Below are positions 40,627 to 51,244 of a stretch of 64,000 nt of DNA, in pieces (within the stretch, counting starts at the first letter, position 1; every line of letters begins with the position of its first letter). Below the pieces are notes generated by a model. It saw nothing but the letters and a program-made list of their open reading frames with translations, was not told the DNA's origin and did not search any database. A program made the position numbers and the translations under genes. The stretch is from Chloroflexi bacterium CSP1-4 (GTDB lineage: Bacteria; Chloroflexota; Limnocylindria; Limnocylindrales; CSP1-4), in assembly GCA_001443375.1 (NCBI GenBank), contig LDXM01000001.1, positions 121,922 through 185,921 on the forward strand, in the 5' to 3' direction.

Positions 40627-41850
40627 TCAGGCGGTACTGGCCGGCGGGTCCGCGGCGGTCGCCGTTAGGGGGGCCATCGTCGCCTCCGGCACCCGGGCCG
40701 GTGCGGACCCCGGCATCTCGGGCGCGCCCGGGGGCGGACGGTAGCCGGGCGACTCGGACGGTGGGGCGCCGCCGGCTCGACGGAAGACGTAGCGGTAGAT
40801 GTCGCGCGACGCGGCAGCGATGGGCAGCGAGAAGATCGCGCCGAGCAAGCCGGCGATCGCGGCGCCGACGGTGAGGGCGAGGATGACGACCGCCGGATGC
40901 AGCTCCACTGCGCCGCCCTGGATCTTCGGCACGAGGATGTTGTTCTCGAGCTGCTGCACGACGATGTAGAGGAGCACGACCGCGACGACCGCGTCCACCC
41001 GGCCCGTCGTGGCGGCCAGCAGCAGCGTGGGGACCATGGAGATGATCGGCCCGATGATCGGCAGCAGCTCGAGGACGCCCGCGATGACCGCCAGCAGCAC
41101 CGCGAAACGCCCGAAGATGGGATCCACCGCGACGTCCAGCAGCAAGAGGCCGGCGAAGGTCGCGATGCCCACGGCGAAGCACAGGACGAACTGGCCACGC
41201 AGCCAGCGCCCGAAGACCCGCTCGATGATGGCGATCACCGACCAGGCGTCCTCGCGCCAATCCTCGGGGATGGCGTTGCGCACCGCGAGCACCAGCCGGT
41301 CGCGGTCCTTGAGGAGGTAGAACGCCCAGACCGGCACGATGGCCAGGGCGATGATGTTGCCCACGAAGGAGACGACGCCTGTGGCGATGGGCAGGATCGC
41401 GCCGGGGTCGATGGCGCCGCCACCCGGGCCGCCGCTCGCCAGCGCGGCGATGAGGCCGTCGATGAAGTCGCGCAGCACCTTGGGCAGCTGCAGCTGATCG
41501 TAGGCCCGGGTGAGGTCGTCGAGCCGGGCCTGGAGTTGCTCGAGCAGCGAGGGCAGGTCCTCGACGAAGGCGACGACTTGGCGCACGAGGGGGCCGAACA
41601 GCAGCGACAGCCCCTCGACGAGGATGACGATGGTCGCCGCGTAGACGAGCAGGATGGCCAGCCAGCGCGGCGTGCGGCGACGGGTCAGCCAGCTCACCGC
41701 CGGATCGAGGACGTAGACGAGCAGGGCGCCGAGGATGAACGGGCCGAGCGCGCTGCGGCCGAGATAGAGGACGATCAGCAGCAGGATCGCGGCAGCCACA
41801 GCCACGGTGGCGCGCGGCGTGGGTGGTCTTACGCGGCGGATGCTCTCCAT
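40627..41850 (-). CDS. AI-2E family transporter (TqsA/YhhT-like permease)
   Basis: The 407-aa membrane protein belongs to the AI-2E family (PF01594-type). It begins with paired helices ('ATVAVAAAILLLIVLYLG', 'PFILGALLVYVLDPAVSWLTRR'), followed by a long amphipathic segment 'VEDLPSLLEQLQARLDDLTRAY'. The C-terminal half includes 'GRWLRGQFVLCFAVGIATFAGLLL' and 'IGPIISMVPTLLLA'. Members export small molecules or act as Na+/H+ antiporters; the substrate is not inferable. ATG 41850 is preferred to the longer start because a -10 box lies 14-19 nt upstream of it. The tail is Pro/Ala-rich. The DnaJ gene follows after 3 nt. Confidence 0.88.
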   Translation of the reverse strand: MESIRRVRPPTPRATVAVAAAILLLIVLYLGRSALGPFILGALLVYVLDPAVSWLTRRRTPRWLAILLVYAATIVILVEGLSLLFGPLVRQVVAFVEDLPSLLEQLQARLDDLTRAYDQLQLPKVLRDFIDGLIAALASGGPGGGAIDPGAILPIATGVVSFVGNIIALAIVPVWAFYLLKDRDRLVLAVRNAIPEDWREDAWSVIAIIERVFGRWLRGQFVLCFAVGIATFAGLLLLDVAVDPIFGRFAVLLAVIAGVLELLPIIGPIISMVPTLLLAATTGRVDAVVAVVLLYIVVQQLENNILVPKIQGGAVELHPAVVILALTVGAAIAGLLGAIFSLPIAAASRDIYRYVFRRAGGAPPSESPGYRPPPGAPEMPGSAPARVPEATMAPLTATAADPPASTA

Positions 41851-41863
41851 GGCCACGGTCGGG

Positions 41864-41872
41864 AGCGTAGCA
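41864..41872 (-). promoter_or_regulatory. Extended -10 promoter for the AI-2E gene
   Basis: TGCTACGCT on the minus strand is identical to the element before ftsE. The 5' UTR would be only about 6-8 nt. Confidence 0.5.
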
Positions 41873-42158
41873 GACGGTCCGTGAGGGGGCGATGGCGCCG
41901 GCGGAACAAGGTCCCGCCGCTGGCTTCCTCTTACGCGCATCGGGTGAGCCGAAGAAGGCCTTGCCTGCCTCTCGCGGTAGATGCGTGGGTGATAGTTAGC
42001 CGCTAGGGACTAATACCGCCATCTTCGTGGCTTCCCAGACCCTCCTCTGACTCCTAACGCTCCGGTGGCGCGCGAATGAGGGAAGATGGCGTGGCCGCGG
42101 TTGGCCCGGCGTGATCGACGGGATCGGGCCGGCTCACCGAAAGCCGAGGCCACCCTGT
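41873..42158. other. Intergenic region before the rplU promoter
   Basis: This stretch between divergent units holds no supportable gene. It is less GC-rich in places, with several stop codons in all plus frames (around 41997-42010). I see no tRNA-like fold, no strong hairpin and no clear mobile-element remnant. Confidence 0.5.
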
Positions 42159-42187
42159 TTGACGCTTCCACGACCCGGCAGTACCAT
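42159..42187 (+). promoter_or_regulatory. Sigma70-type promoter for rplU-rpmA-rpmE
   Basis: TTGACG (42159-42164) and TACCAT (42182-42187) are 17 nt apart. The predicted start near 42194 leaves a leader of about 69 nt before rplU. This is long enough for a ribosomal-protein leader, though I cannot identify a known fold. Confidence 0.7.
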
Positions 42188-42262
42188 GCCTGTTCGCGCC
42201 CACGGACTCGACGCCCAGCTTCGCGTCGTCCGCCGCGCGCCCGACTCAGACGCAAGGGAACC

Positions 42263-42937
42263 ATGTACGCAGTCATCGAGAGCGGCGGCAAGCAGTACCG
42301 TGTCCAGCTGGGCACGGAGCTGGCGGTGGACCGGCTCGACGTCGAGCCCGGCCAGACGATCGAGTTCGAGCGCGTCCTGCTCGTGGCCGACGAGGACCGG
42401 GCGGCCATCGGCCAGCCGCTCGTGAAGGGCGCGCGAGTCAGCGCGGACGTCGTGCGCCAGGACCGCGGCGACAAGATCGTCGTCTTCAAGTACCGGCCCA
42501 AGGCACGCAGCCGCGTCAAGCAGGGCCACCGCGCCGATCTGACCATCCTGCGCGTCTCGGACATCGAGCTCGACGGCAAGAGCGCCCGGAAGCTCGCCGC
42601 CGACGCGGTCACCGAGCGCCAGCGCCTCGAGGCCGCCGCCGCGGAAGAGGCCGCCAGGCAGGCCGCCGCCGACAAGGCGCTCGCCGCGAAGCTGGCGAAG
42701 GAGGCGAAGGCCGCCGAGGCCGCAGCCGCCGCCGAGGAGAAGCCCGCCAAGCCCGCGACCAAGGCGAAGGACGAGCCCAAGGCCGCGACCAAGGCGAAGG
42801 CCGAGCCCAAGGCCGGAGCGGGCGCCAAGGCCGCGCCGAAGGCCCCCAAGACCGCCGCCAGCCGCACCCAGGCGCCGCCGCCGGCCGCGAGGCCCAAGGC
42901 CCCGCGCGCGACAAAGCCGACGAAGAAGGACGAGTAG
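42263..42937 (+). CDS. rplU: Ribosomal protein bL21 with a long Lys/Ala-rich tail
   Basis: L21 binds 23S rRNA in the large subunit. Residues 1-103 are a normal L21 ('[20 protein letters not shown]', '[22 protein letters not shown]', '[14 protein letters not shown]'). About 120 further residues are rich in Ala, Lys, Glu and Pro with repeats such as 'KAEPKA' and 'PKA'. They are coiled-coil-like first, then histone-H1-like. The family norm is about 100 aa. The frame is uninterrupted to the stop 5 nt before rpmA. The ATG at 42263 has AAGGGAA upstream and fits the conserved N-terminus. Confidence 0.95.
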   Translation: MYAVIESGGKQYRVQLGTELAVDRLDVEPGQTIEFERVLLVADEDRAAIGQPLVKGARVSADVVRQDRGDKIVVFKYRPKARSRVKQGHRADLTILRVSDIELDGKSARKLAADAVTERQRLEAAAAEEAARQAAADKALAAKLAKEAKAAEAAAAAEEKPAKPATKAKDEPKAATKAKAEPKAGAGAKAAPKAPKTAASRTQAPPPAARPKAPRATKPTKKDE

Positions 42938-42942
42938 CCGCG

Positions 42943-43215
42943 ATGGCGCACAAGAAAGCCGGTTCCAGCTCGCGCAACGGCCGCGACAGCGTCGGCCAGC
43001 GGCTCGGCGTGAAGGCCGGCGACGGCCAGCTCGTCACCGCCGGCTCGATCATCGTCCGCCAGCGCGGCATGACCTTCGTCTCCGGTGAGGGCACCGGCCT
43101 GGGCAGGGACTACACGGTCTTCGCCGTGCTCGATGGCCGCGTCCGTTTTGAGCACCAGACGAAGAACAAGAAGCGCATCCGCGTGGTCGCCGAGCCCGCG
43201 GAGATGCAGGCATGA
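42943..43215 (+). CDS. rpmA: Ribosomal protein bL27
   Basis: L27 reaches the peptidyl-transferase centre with its N-terminus. The 90-aa product reads '[24 protein letters not shown]', '[10 protein letters not shown]' and '[19 protein letters not shown]'. It starts directly with the mature N-terminus, so there is no Firmicutes-type cleaved leader. It follows rplU by 5 nt, and its end overlaps rpmE as ATGA. Confidence 0.97.
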   Translation: MAHKKAGSSSRNGRDSVGQRLGVKAGDGQLVTAGSIIVRQRGMTFVSGEGTGLGRDYTVFAVLDGRVRFEHQTKNKKRIRVVAEPAEMQA

Positions 43216-43424
43216 AGCCGGGCCTCCATCCCAAGTACGTCCAGGCCGAGGTGAGCTGCGGCACATGCGGCCGGAAGTTCCAGGTCGGCTCCACCCGCCA
43301 GACGCTGCACGTCGACGTCTGCTCCAACTGCCACCCGTTCTACACGGGCAAGCAGACGATCGTGGACACGGCCGGCCAGGTCGAGCGCTTCCAGAAGCGC
43401 CTCGAGCGCGCCGCGCGATCCTGA
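43212..43424 (+). CDS. rpmE: Ribosomal protein bL31 (zinc-binding type)
   Basis: The 70-aa protein begins '[23 protein letters not shown]' and has '[14 protein letters not shown]'. The two CxxC pairs mark the zinc-binding (C+) form. Linkage rpmE-DUF1385-prfA-prmC is common in Chloroflexota and Firmicutes. Confidence 0.97.
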   Translation: MKPGLHPKYVQAEVSCGTCGRKFQVGSTRQTLHVDVCSNCHPFYTGKQTIVDTAGQVERFQKRLERAARS

Positions 43425-43489
43425 TCGTCCCCCTCGCACCTGCCGCGGCGGATCCCACCGGGTCCGCCGTCCTGATTCCCGGGCGCCGG

Positions 43490-43495
43490 TAGACT
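43490..43495 (+). promoter_or_regulatory. -10 box of a leaderless-type promoter
   Basis: TAGACT lies 6 nt before the DUF1385 ATG, so the transcript should begin at the start codon. No SD is present. Confidence 0.55.
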
Positions 43496-43501
43496 TCCGC
43501 C

Positions 43502-44478
43502 ATGCCGCGCTTCGCCTACGGTGGTCAGGCCCTCATGGAGGGCGTCCTGATGCGTGGCCGCGACGCCATCGCCGTCGCCATCCGGCATCCCGACGGCGGC
43601 ATCGTCACGGCCACCGAGCCGCTGGACTCCGTCCTCCATCGCAGCCGCTTCGCGCGAGCGCCGTTCTTCCGGGGCGTCGTCCTGCTCTATGAGACGCTGG
43701 TCATCGGCACCCGCTGGCTCATGCGCTCCGGGTCGGTCGCGGCGTCGGCGGAGGGGGTCGAGCTCGGTCGGGGTGCCATCGCCGGGACGCTCGTGCTCAC
43801 CTTCGGCTTCGCCATCGGGCTCTTCGTGCTGCTGCCGCTCTTCCTGGCCCAAGCCGCGACGCCGGCGATCGGGCAGGCAGAGGCCTTCGTCGAGCACCTG
43901 GTCGAGGGGCTCATCCGCGTGGCCATCTTCGTCGCCTACCTGCTCCTCGTCAGCCAGGCGGGGGACATCAAGCGGGTCTTCCGCTACCACGGCGCCGAGC
44001 ACATGACGATCCACGCGCTCGAGCACGACCAGGCCCTGACCATCGACAACATCCGCCGCCACCCAACGGCCCACCCGCGCTGCGGCACCGAGTTCCTCGT
44101 GGTCTTCGTCATCGTCAGCATCCTCGTCTTCAGCCTCCTGGCCGGGCAGAACCTGCTGGTCAGCGTCGTGGGGCGGATCCTGCTCATCCCGGTCATCGCC
44201 GCGCTGAGCTACGAGCTGCTGCGCTTCGGCGCTCGCCATCGCGACAGTGCGCTGGTCCGGGCGATCTTCCAGCCCGGCATCTGGCTCCAGCTCATCACCA
44301 CCAAGCAGCCCGACGACGACATGATCGAGGTCGCCGTGGCCTCCATGCGCGAGGCCCTCGCCATCAGCGGTGACGAGGCGCCCGAGGGCAGCCTCGACCC
44401 GGAGCGCCGGCCGCTGACCGCGTCGACCGCCGCAGCCGAACCGGGGCCGGAGAGGGAGCCGGCCGCAGGCCTGGAGCC

Positions 44479-44482
<4 letters not shown>
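43502..44482 (+). CDS. DUF1385 family membrane protein (YqhQ-like)
   Basis: The 326-aa protein matches DUF1385: '[27 protein letters not shown]' at the N-terminus, about four membrane helices, then '[23 protein letters not shown]' and '[20 protein letters not shown]'. Conserved His/Glu/Cys in 'YHGAEHM' and 'HPRCGT' suggest a metal site, and relatives are sometimes called metal-dependent enzymes without proven activity. The last 50 residues are a Pro/Glu-rich tail. The stop overlaps the prfA start (GTGA), coupling it to release factor 1. Confidence 0.88.
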
Positions 44483-45564
<1,082 letters not shown>

Positions 45565-45579
45565 GGAGAGCGGACGAGC

Positions 45580-46488
45580 GTGGCCGGCATCCGCGAGACG
45601 CTGGAGGTGGGCGGGGCGCGCCTGCGCGGGGCGGGCTCGGAGTCACCACGGCTCGACGCCGAGCTGCTCCTGGGGCACGTCGTCGGGTTGGAGCGCACGT
45701 CCATCCTCGCGCACCCCGAGGCGCCCCTGAGCGATGGGCAGCTGGAGCGCTTCAGGGCCCTCGTCGAGCGGCGCGCGGCCGGGGAGCCGGTCGCCTACAT
45801 CCGCGGCGTGAAGGAGTTCTACGGCCTCGCGCTGGCCGTCGACCCGCGGGCGCTCATCCCCCGTCCGGAGACCGAGTCGCTCGTCGAGCTGGCGCTGGCG
45901 CGCGTCCGTGGCGCGCTGTCGGCCGCTCCCCGGCCGGCCGGCACGCGGCCCTTCCGGGTGCTCGACGTGGGCACGGGCAGCGGGGCCGTGGTCGTGGCCC
46001 TGGCGCGCACACTGGGCCGCGCCGGCTACGGCGAGGCGGTCCGCTTCACGGCCAGCGATCGCTCCCAGGACGCCCTGGCGCTGGCCGTCGAGAACGCGGT
46101 GAGCCACGGCGTGGCGGACCTGATCGACTTCCGCGTCGCCGACCTGCTCGACCCGGCCATCGAGGTGGACGGCCCGATCGACCTCGTGGTCGCCAACCTG
46201 CCGTACATCCCGAGCGCGGTCCTGCTCGAGTTGCCGGTCGCGGCCAGCTTCGAGCCGCGCGAGGCGCTCGACGGCGGCCCGGACGGCCTGGACCTCGTGC
46301 GACGCCTGCTCGTGGACCTGCCGCGCGTCCTGGTCGCGGGCGGCGGCGCGCTGCTGGAGATCGGCGCTGACCAGGGGGAAACGGCCGTTGCTGCCGCGGC
46401 CGAGCGCCTGCCCGGCTGGCCGGCCACGATCCATCCGGACCTGGCGGGGCAGCCCCGGGTCCTGTCGGTCGAGCGGCCGGGGCGGTGA
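45580..46488 (+). CDS. prmC: Release factor glutamine N5-methyltransferase PrmC
   Basis: PrmC methylates the Gln of the GGQ motif in RF1 and RF2 with SAM. The 302-aa protein has an N-terminal helical domain ('SPRLDAELLLGHVVGLERTSILAHP'), 'EPVAYIRGVKEFYGLALAVDPRALIPRPETE' and the SAM motif 'VLDVGTGSGAVVVALA'. The substrate-binding motif reads 'VVANLPYIPS', that is NLPY instead of the usual NPPY. A short Ala/Pro insert sits before the SAM motif. It lies 15 nt after prfA, as in many bacteria. Confidence 0.92.
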   Translation: MAGIRETLEVGGARLRGAGSESPRLDAELLLGHVVGLERTSILAHPEAPLSDGQLERFRALVERRAAGEPVAYIRGVKEFYGLALAVDPRALIPRPETESLVELALARVRGALSAAPRPAGTRPFRVLDVGTGSGAVVVALARTLGRAGYGEAVRFTASDRSQDALALAVENAVSHGVADLIDFRVADLLDPAIEVDGPIDLVVANLPYIPSAVLLELPVAASFEPREALDGGPDGLDLVRRLLVDLPRVLVAGGGALLEIGADQGETAVAAAAERLPGWPATIHPDLAGQPRVLSVERPGR

Positions 46489-47303
46489 CGCGCGTCCGCC
46501 TGCTCGCCCTGGACCTGGACGGGACGATCCTCGGCGACGACCTGCGCATCAGCGCGCGGACGCGGGTCGCGATCCGCGAGGCCATCGCCCGGGGCGTGAC
46601 GGTCGTGCTGGCCACCGGGCGGATGTACCGCAGCGCCCTGCCCTACTCCGAGTCGCTGGGGCTATCCGGGCCGCTCATCTGCTACCAGGGCGCCTACGTC
46701 CGCGAGCGGCCGGGTCCCGGCGGCGCGCCCGGCGCGATCCTCCGCCACATCACGATGGACGCGGAACCGGCTCGGGCGGCCGTCCGCTGGGCGCGCGAGA
46801 ACGGTCTCGACCCGCATGTCAACGCCGACGACCAGCTGCTCATGGAGGTGGGCGACGAGGAGGCGCCCGACTACGAGCGCCTGGCGGGCATCGGCGCCGA
46901 GTTCGTGCCGGACCTCGTGGCCGCCATCGACCACCCGGCGACGAAGGTCCTGGCGGTGGGCCCGGCCGGCCTGCCGGCCCGGCTGCTGGATGCGGGGCGT
47001 GCCGCCTTCGCCGGCCGTGCGGAGGTGACCGTCTCGCACCCCGAGTACCTGGAGTTCACGGCGCCCGGCGTGCACAAGGGGGCCGCGTTGCGCTGGCTGG
47101 CCCTGCGGCTGGGTATCCCGATGGGAGCGACGATGGCCGTGGGCGATCAGCACAACGACCTCGAGATGATCGCCGCGGCGGGGGTCGGCGTGGCCATGGG
47201 CGGCGCCCCGCCCGAGGTGCGCGCCGCCGCGCGCCACGTCACGGCCCCGCTCGAGGAGGATGGCGCCGCGCAGGCCATCGAGGAGTTCGTGCTGCGCGGC
47301 TGA
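46485..47303 (+). CDS. Cof-type HAD-superfamily phosphatase
   Basis: The 272-aa protein is a HAD-IIB phosphatase. It has motif I 'LLALDLDGTILGDDLRIS', motif II 'VVLATGRMYRSALPY', a cap domain, motif III Lys in 'VHKGAALRWLALRLG' and motif IV 'MAVGDQHNDLEMIAAAGVGVAMGGAPPEV'. Such enzymes hydrolyse sugar phosphates, FMN or related phosphates. GTG at 46485 overlaps the prmC stop. In several related operons a Sua5-type gene occupies this position; it is absent here. Confidence 0.92.
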   Translation: MTRVRLLALDLDGTILGDDLRISARTRVAIREAIARGVTVVLATGRMYRSALPYSESLGLSGPLICYQGAYVRERPGPGGAPGAILRHITMDAEPARAAVRWARENGLDPHVNADDQLLMEVGDEEAPDYERLAGIGAEFVPDLVAAIDHPATKVLAVGPAGLPARLLDAGRAAFAGRAEVTVSHPEYLEFTAPGVHKGAALRWLALRLGIPMGATMAVGDQHNDLEMIAAAGVGVAMGGAPPEVRAAARHVTAPLEEDGAAQAIEEFVLRG

Positions 47304-47574
47304 GGCGGCCGACGGGTCTGGCTCTCGGCGCCGGGCGTCGCGGGTCCTCTCACACGAACGTCGCCGGAGCGTTGGAAGCCTTGCCGGGGCTCACTGAGGT
47401 CGGGGCGGTCGGTCGAGAGCCTGGAAGTAGCCGTCAGCGGCTAACCGACGCCTCCGTTGGGCGGGTCGTGTGCGACATGCGGCGGCTCCAGGCTTCTAGT
47501 GCTCACGTGGTGTGCGAATGATGATGCCGGGCTGGGTCGCGGCGGCATCAGGCGTCTGCCGCTTCGTGGACAGG
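47304..47574. other. Intergenic stretch upstream of the glyA promoter
   Basis: No supportable gene is seen. I looked for tRNA cloverleaves, a glycine riboswitch and IS ends, and found none. A short inverted repeat (TAGCCG...CGGCTA, 47429-47445) is visible. The ORF-track starts at 47457 and 47512 lie here but lack SD and protein-like sequence. Confidence 0.5.
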
Positions 47575-47631
47575 CACGCAGTCGGCCTTCGAGACACGCA
47601 GTCGGCCACCGCGGGCCGTCGCGGGTACACT
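47575..47631 (+). promoter_or_regulatory. glyA promoter region with 13-bp direct repeats
   Basis: CACGCAGTCGGCC occurs at 47575-47587 and 47595-47607, a 20-bp period (about two helical turns). A -10-like TACACT lies at 47626-47631. The repeats sit near -60 and -40 of the predicted start, the usual place for an activator. Confidence 0.5.
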
Positions 47632-47691
47632 CAGCGCGGCCGCGCGCCGCGCGCGGCGAGGGCCCGGGTCGCTGAGGAGAGGCAGAGGGCG

Positions 47692-49026
47692 ATGAGCGTG
47701 ACGGCGGAGGGCGGACTCGGGCTCGGGTGGGCCTCCATCGCCGAGGTCGATCCGGATCTGTGGGCGGCGATGGTCGCCGAGCGCGTCCGCCAGCACCGCA
47801 AGATCGAGCTGATCGCCAGCGAGAACTACGTCTTTGCCGCGGTCATGGAAGCGCAGGGCTCCTGGCTCACGAACAAATACGCCGAGGGTCTGCCCGGCCG
47901 GCGCTACTACGGCGGTTGCGAGTACGTGGACGTCGCCGAGCGGCTGGCCCAGGAGCGCGCCCTGGCCCTCTTCCCGGGCGCCGAGCACGTCAACGTCCAG
48001 CCGCACAGCGGCGCCCAGGCGAACATGGCCGCCTACATGGCCGTGCTCGAGCCGGGTGACCGGTTCATGGGCATGAACCTCGCCCACGGTGGCCACCTGA
48101 CGCACGGGATGCACCTCAACTTCAGCGGCCGGCTCTACGAGGTCCACCCGTACGGCGTGCGCGAAGACGACGGCCGCATCGACTACGACGCCCTCGAGGC
48201 GACGGCTCGGGAGGTGCGCCCGAAGCTCATCGTGGCCGGAGCCTCGGCCTACCCGCGCATCATCGACTTCGAGCGCATGGCGGCCGTCGCCCACGAGGTC
48301 GGGGCCCTGCTCATGGTGGACATGGCACACATCGCCGGACTGGTGGCGGCCGGCGTCCATCCCAGCCCCTTCCCGCACGCCGACATCGTCACCACCACCA
48401 CGCACAAGACCCTGCGCGGCGCACGCGGGGGCACGATCTTCAGCCGCGTCCACCTGCCCGACGCGGTCGATCGGGCCCGCTTCCCGGCCGTCAAGGGGAC
48501 GCTCGCCGCGTCCATCGACCGGAACGTCTTCCCGGGCACGCAGGGCGGGCCGCTGATGCACGTCGTCGCCGCCAAGGCGGTCGGCTTCAAGCTCGCGCAG
48601 CGGGAGGAGTTCCGCGAGGACATGCGGCGCACCGTGGAGAACGCGCGGATCCTGGCTGAGACGCTCGTGGAGCGCGGCGCCCGCGTCATCTCGGGCGGCA
48701 CGGACACGCACCTCGCACTGGTGGACGTGACTCCGCTCGGGGTGACCGGCAAGGAGGCCGAGCGGCTGCTCGACGAGGTCGGCATCACCGTCAACAAGAA
48801 CGCCATCCCCTTCGATCCGCTGCCGCCGAATACGGCCTCGGGCATCCGCGTGGGCACGCCGGCCACGACGACGCGCGGATTCGGGCCCGACGAGATGCGC
48901 CAGGTGGCGGCGCTCATCGTGCGCACCATCGAGAGCCGGGACGAGCCGGCGGTGCTGGCCGGGATCGGGGCCGAGGTGGACGCCATCTGCGCCCGCTTCC
49001 CGGTGCCCGGGCTCCCGGCCGCGTGA
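47692..49026 (+). CDS. glyA: Serine hydroxymethyltransferase
   Basis: SHMT interconverts serine and glycine with tetrahydrofolate and is a main source of one-carbon units. The 444-aa product has '[19 protein letters not shown]', '[19 protein letters not shown]', '[17 protein letters not shown]', the PLP-lysine motif '[15 protein letters not shown]' and '[10 protein letters not shown]'. The ATG at 47692 follows GAGGAGAGG and matches the conserved N-terminus; the ORF track starts 60 codons too early. The stop overlaps the next gene (GTGA). It could use C1 units from the amine oxidoreductases elsewhere in the window. Confidence 0.97.
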   Translation: MSVTAEGGLGLGWASIAEVDPDLWAAMVAERVRQHRKIELIASENYVFAAVMEAQGSWLTNKYAEGLPGRRYYGGCEYVDVAERLAQERALALFPGAEHVNVQPHSGAQANMAAYMAVLEPGDRFMGMNLAHGGHLTHGMHLNFSGRLYEVHPYGVREDDGRIDYDALEATAREVRPKLIVAGASAYPRIIDFERMAAVAHEVGALLMVDMAHIAGLVAAGVHPSPFPHADIVTTTTHKTLRGARGGTIFSRVHLPDAVDRARFPAVKGTLAASIDRNVFPGTQGGPLMHVVAAKAVGFKLAQREEFREDMRRTVENARILAETLVERGARVISGGTDTHLALVDVTPLGVTGKEAERLLDEVGITVNKNAIPFDPLPPNTASGIRVGTPATTTRGFGPDEMRQVAALIVRTIESRDEPAVLAGIGAEVDAICARFPVPGLPAA

Positions 49027-50132
49027 CCCCGGAGAGCTCCTCGACGATCCTTCTCATCGTCGGGGCGCTCGCTGCGGCGCTGGTCGTCGCCTTCGCCGTC
49101 ACGCCCCTCGCGGGGCGCATCGCGGGCCGCTTCGGGGCCATCGACCAGCCCGGGGCCGCGCGCCGCGTACATGCCGCGCCGATCCCGCGGGCGGGCGGGC
49201 TGGCCGTCGCGTTCGCCTTCGTCGGCGTGGGGATCGCCGCGATCGCCCTCAACGGGCGCCTGGCGGTCGTGCCCGAGCTCCGCACGGTCGGGCCCGCGCA
49301 GCTCGGCGCCCTCTTCGGCGGTGGCGCACTGGCGGCGCTGATCGGCTTCCTCGACGACGTGGTCCAGCTGCGCGCCCGCTGGCAGCTCGTCCTCCAGCTC
49401 GGGCTGGCCGGCGTGGCCATCGTCGCCGGGGTGACCATCGACGCGGTCAACAACCCCTTCGGAGGCGGCGTCATCCGCTTCGCCGAGCCGTTCGCCGTCG
49501 GCTTCACGGTGCTCTGGGTCGTGGGCATGATCAACAGCATCAACTTCATCGACGGGCTCGACGGCCTCTCGACCGGCGTCTCGCTCATCGCCGCGCTCAC
49601 GCTCGGCGTCATCTCCCTGACGGCCGGCATCGACCAGCCCGAGATCGCCCTCCTGTGCGCCGTGCTGGCCGGCTCGCTGGCGGGCTTCCTGCCCTGGAAC
49701 TTCCACCCGGCGCGGATCTTCATCGGCACCACCGGGGTCTACCTCATCGGCTATGCCCTGGCCATCCTTTCGATCCTCGGCACGGCCAAGGTCGCGGTGG
49801 CGTTGCTCGTGCTCGGGGTGCCCATCATCGACACGTTCTGGATCATCGTCCGCCGGCTCCTGGCCGGCCAGTCGCCGTTCACGCCCGACCGCGGCCACCT
49901 GCACCACCGCCTGCTCGACCTGGGCCTGACGCACCGGGGCGTCGTGCTCACGATCTACGCCATCTGCGGCGTGCTGGCCTTGCTCAGCCTCCTGCTCACG
50001 GGAAGCGGCCAGCTCTATGCCTTCCTGGGTATCGTCGTCACCGGCGGCGCGTTCCTCTACCTCGTCACCCGGCGCACACAGGACGCCCTGGACGCTTCGA
50101 GCTACGAGGACGAGGATCAGCCGCCGGGTTGA
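49023..50132 (+). CDS. Undecaprenyl-phosphate glycosyl-1-phosphate transferase (WecA/TagO-like)
   Basis: This membrane enzyme moves a UDP-linked HexNAc-1-phosphate to undecaprenyl phosphate, starting wall-polymer or O-antigen synthesis. The 369-aa protein has about eleven helices and the family motifs '[14 protein letters not shown]', '[18 protein letters not shown]' (DD), '[16 protein letters not shown]' and '[22 protein letters not shown]'. The cytoplasmic '[17 protein letters not shown]' (HxHH) distinguishes WecA/TagO from MraY. Placement between glyA and the atp operon matches high-GC Gram-positive-like gene order. Confidence 0.92.
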   Translation: MTPESSSTILLIVGALAAALVVAFAVTPLAGRIAGRFGAIDQPGAARRVHAAPIPRAGGLAVAFAFVGVGIAAIALNGRLAVVPELRTVGPAQLGALFGGGALAALIGFLDDVVQLRARWQLVLQLGLAGVAIVAGVTIDAVNNPFGGGVIRFAEPFAVGFTVLWVVGMINSINFIDGLDGLSTGVSLIAALTLGVISLTAGIDQPEIALLCAVLAGSLAGFLPWNFHPARIFIGTTGVYLIGYALAILSILGTAKVAVALLVLGVPIIDTFWIIVRRLLAGQSPFTPDRGHLHHRLLDLGLTHRGVVLTIYAICGVLALLSLLLTGSGQLYAFLGIVVTGGAFLYLVTRRTQDALDASSYEDEDQPPG

Positions 50133-50144
50133 GCCTCTCTACGG

Positions 50145-50153
50145 TGCTAGCAT
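50145..50153 (+). promoter_or_regulatory. Extended -10 box before the Pro/Thr-rich protein
   Basis: TGCTAGCAT fits an extended -10 located 42 nt upstream of the ATG. Confidence 0.45.
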
Positions 50154-50195
50154 CGGTGCACGGCCGCACCGGGCCGGGTCGCTCGAGAGAGGTGC

Positions 50196-50903
<708 letters not shown>

Positions 50904-50943
50904 CCCCGGGACGGTCCGTCGGGCCGGAGCGTCGAGTCGCAGC

Positions 50944-50952
50944 TGCTATACT
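50944..50952 (+). promoter_or_regulatory. Extended -10 promoter of the atp operon
   Basis: TGCTATACT (extended -10) lies 24 nt upstream of the first atp-operon gene. No good -35 is seen, as expected for an extended -10 promoter. Confidence 0.6.
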
Positions 50953-50975
50953 GCGCCGGCCTTGACAGGCTGCCC

Positions 50976-51200
50976 GTGAACGGTATCGGTCGCCTGAGCG
51001 CCTATTTCGCACTCTTCTCCGAGATCGCTCTCGTGTTCCTGGTGACCACGTTGGCCGGCGCACTCGCCGGCCACTGGCTGGACGGCCAGCTGGGGACGAA
51101 TCCCCTCCTCGTCCTGATCGGGTTGCTGGGCGGTTTCGGGCTCGGGGCCATCGCGGTCCACCGGCTCGTCACGCGCTTCCTGGCGAAGTTCGAAGACTGA
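50976..51200 (+). CDS. AtpI/AtpZ-like ATP synthase-associated protein
   Basis: The 74-aa protein has two membrane helices ('SEIALVFLVTTLAGALAGHWLDGQLG' and 'LLVLIGLLGGFGLGAIAVHRLV'). The 'G...G.wlD..lgt.p......g...G...g' pattern belongs to the AtpZ/AtpI-type proteins that open atp operons. They help c-ring assembly or Mg/Ca transport. GTG at 50976 follows the -10 box by 24 nt. It is the first gene of the ATP synthase operon. Confidence 0.85.
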   Translation: MNGIGRLSAYFALFSEIALVFLVTTLAGALAGHWLDGQLGTNPLLVLIGLLGGFGLGAIAVHRLVTRFLAKFED

Positions 51201-51244
51201 TGCGAGCGCGGCCGTGAGCCGCGCTCCATGTGTGTGGAGCGATC

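Noticed and set aside
41873-42158. Possible relationship to the 47304-47574 intergenic region (short shared words such as GCGAATGA)
   Set aside because: The shared words are too short and not collinear, so I cannot support a repeat family.
47304-47691. tRNA or glycine riboswitch upstream of glyA
   Set aside because: No cloverleaf with TTCRA loop and acceptor pairing, and no tandem glycine aptamer motifs.
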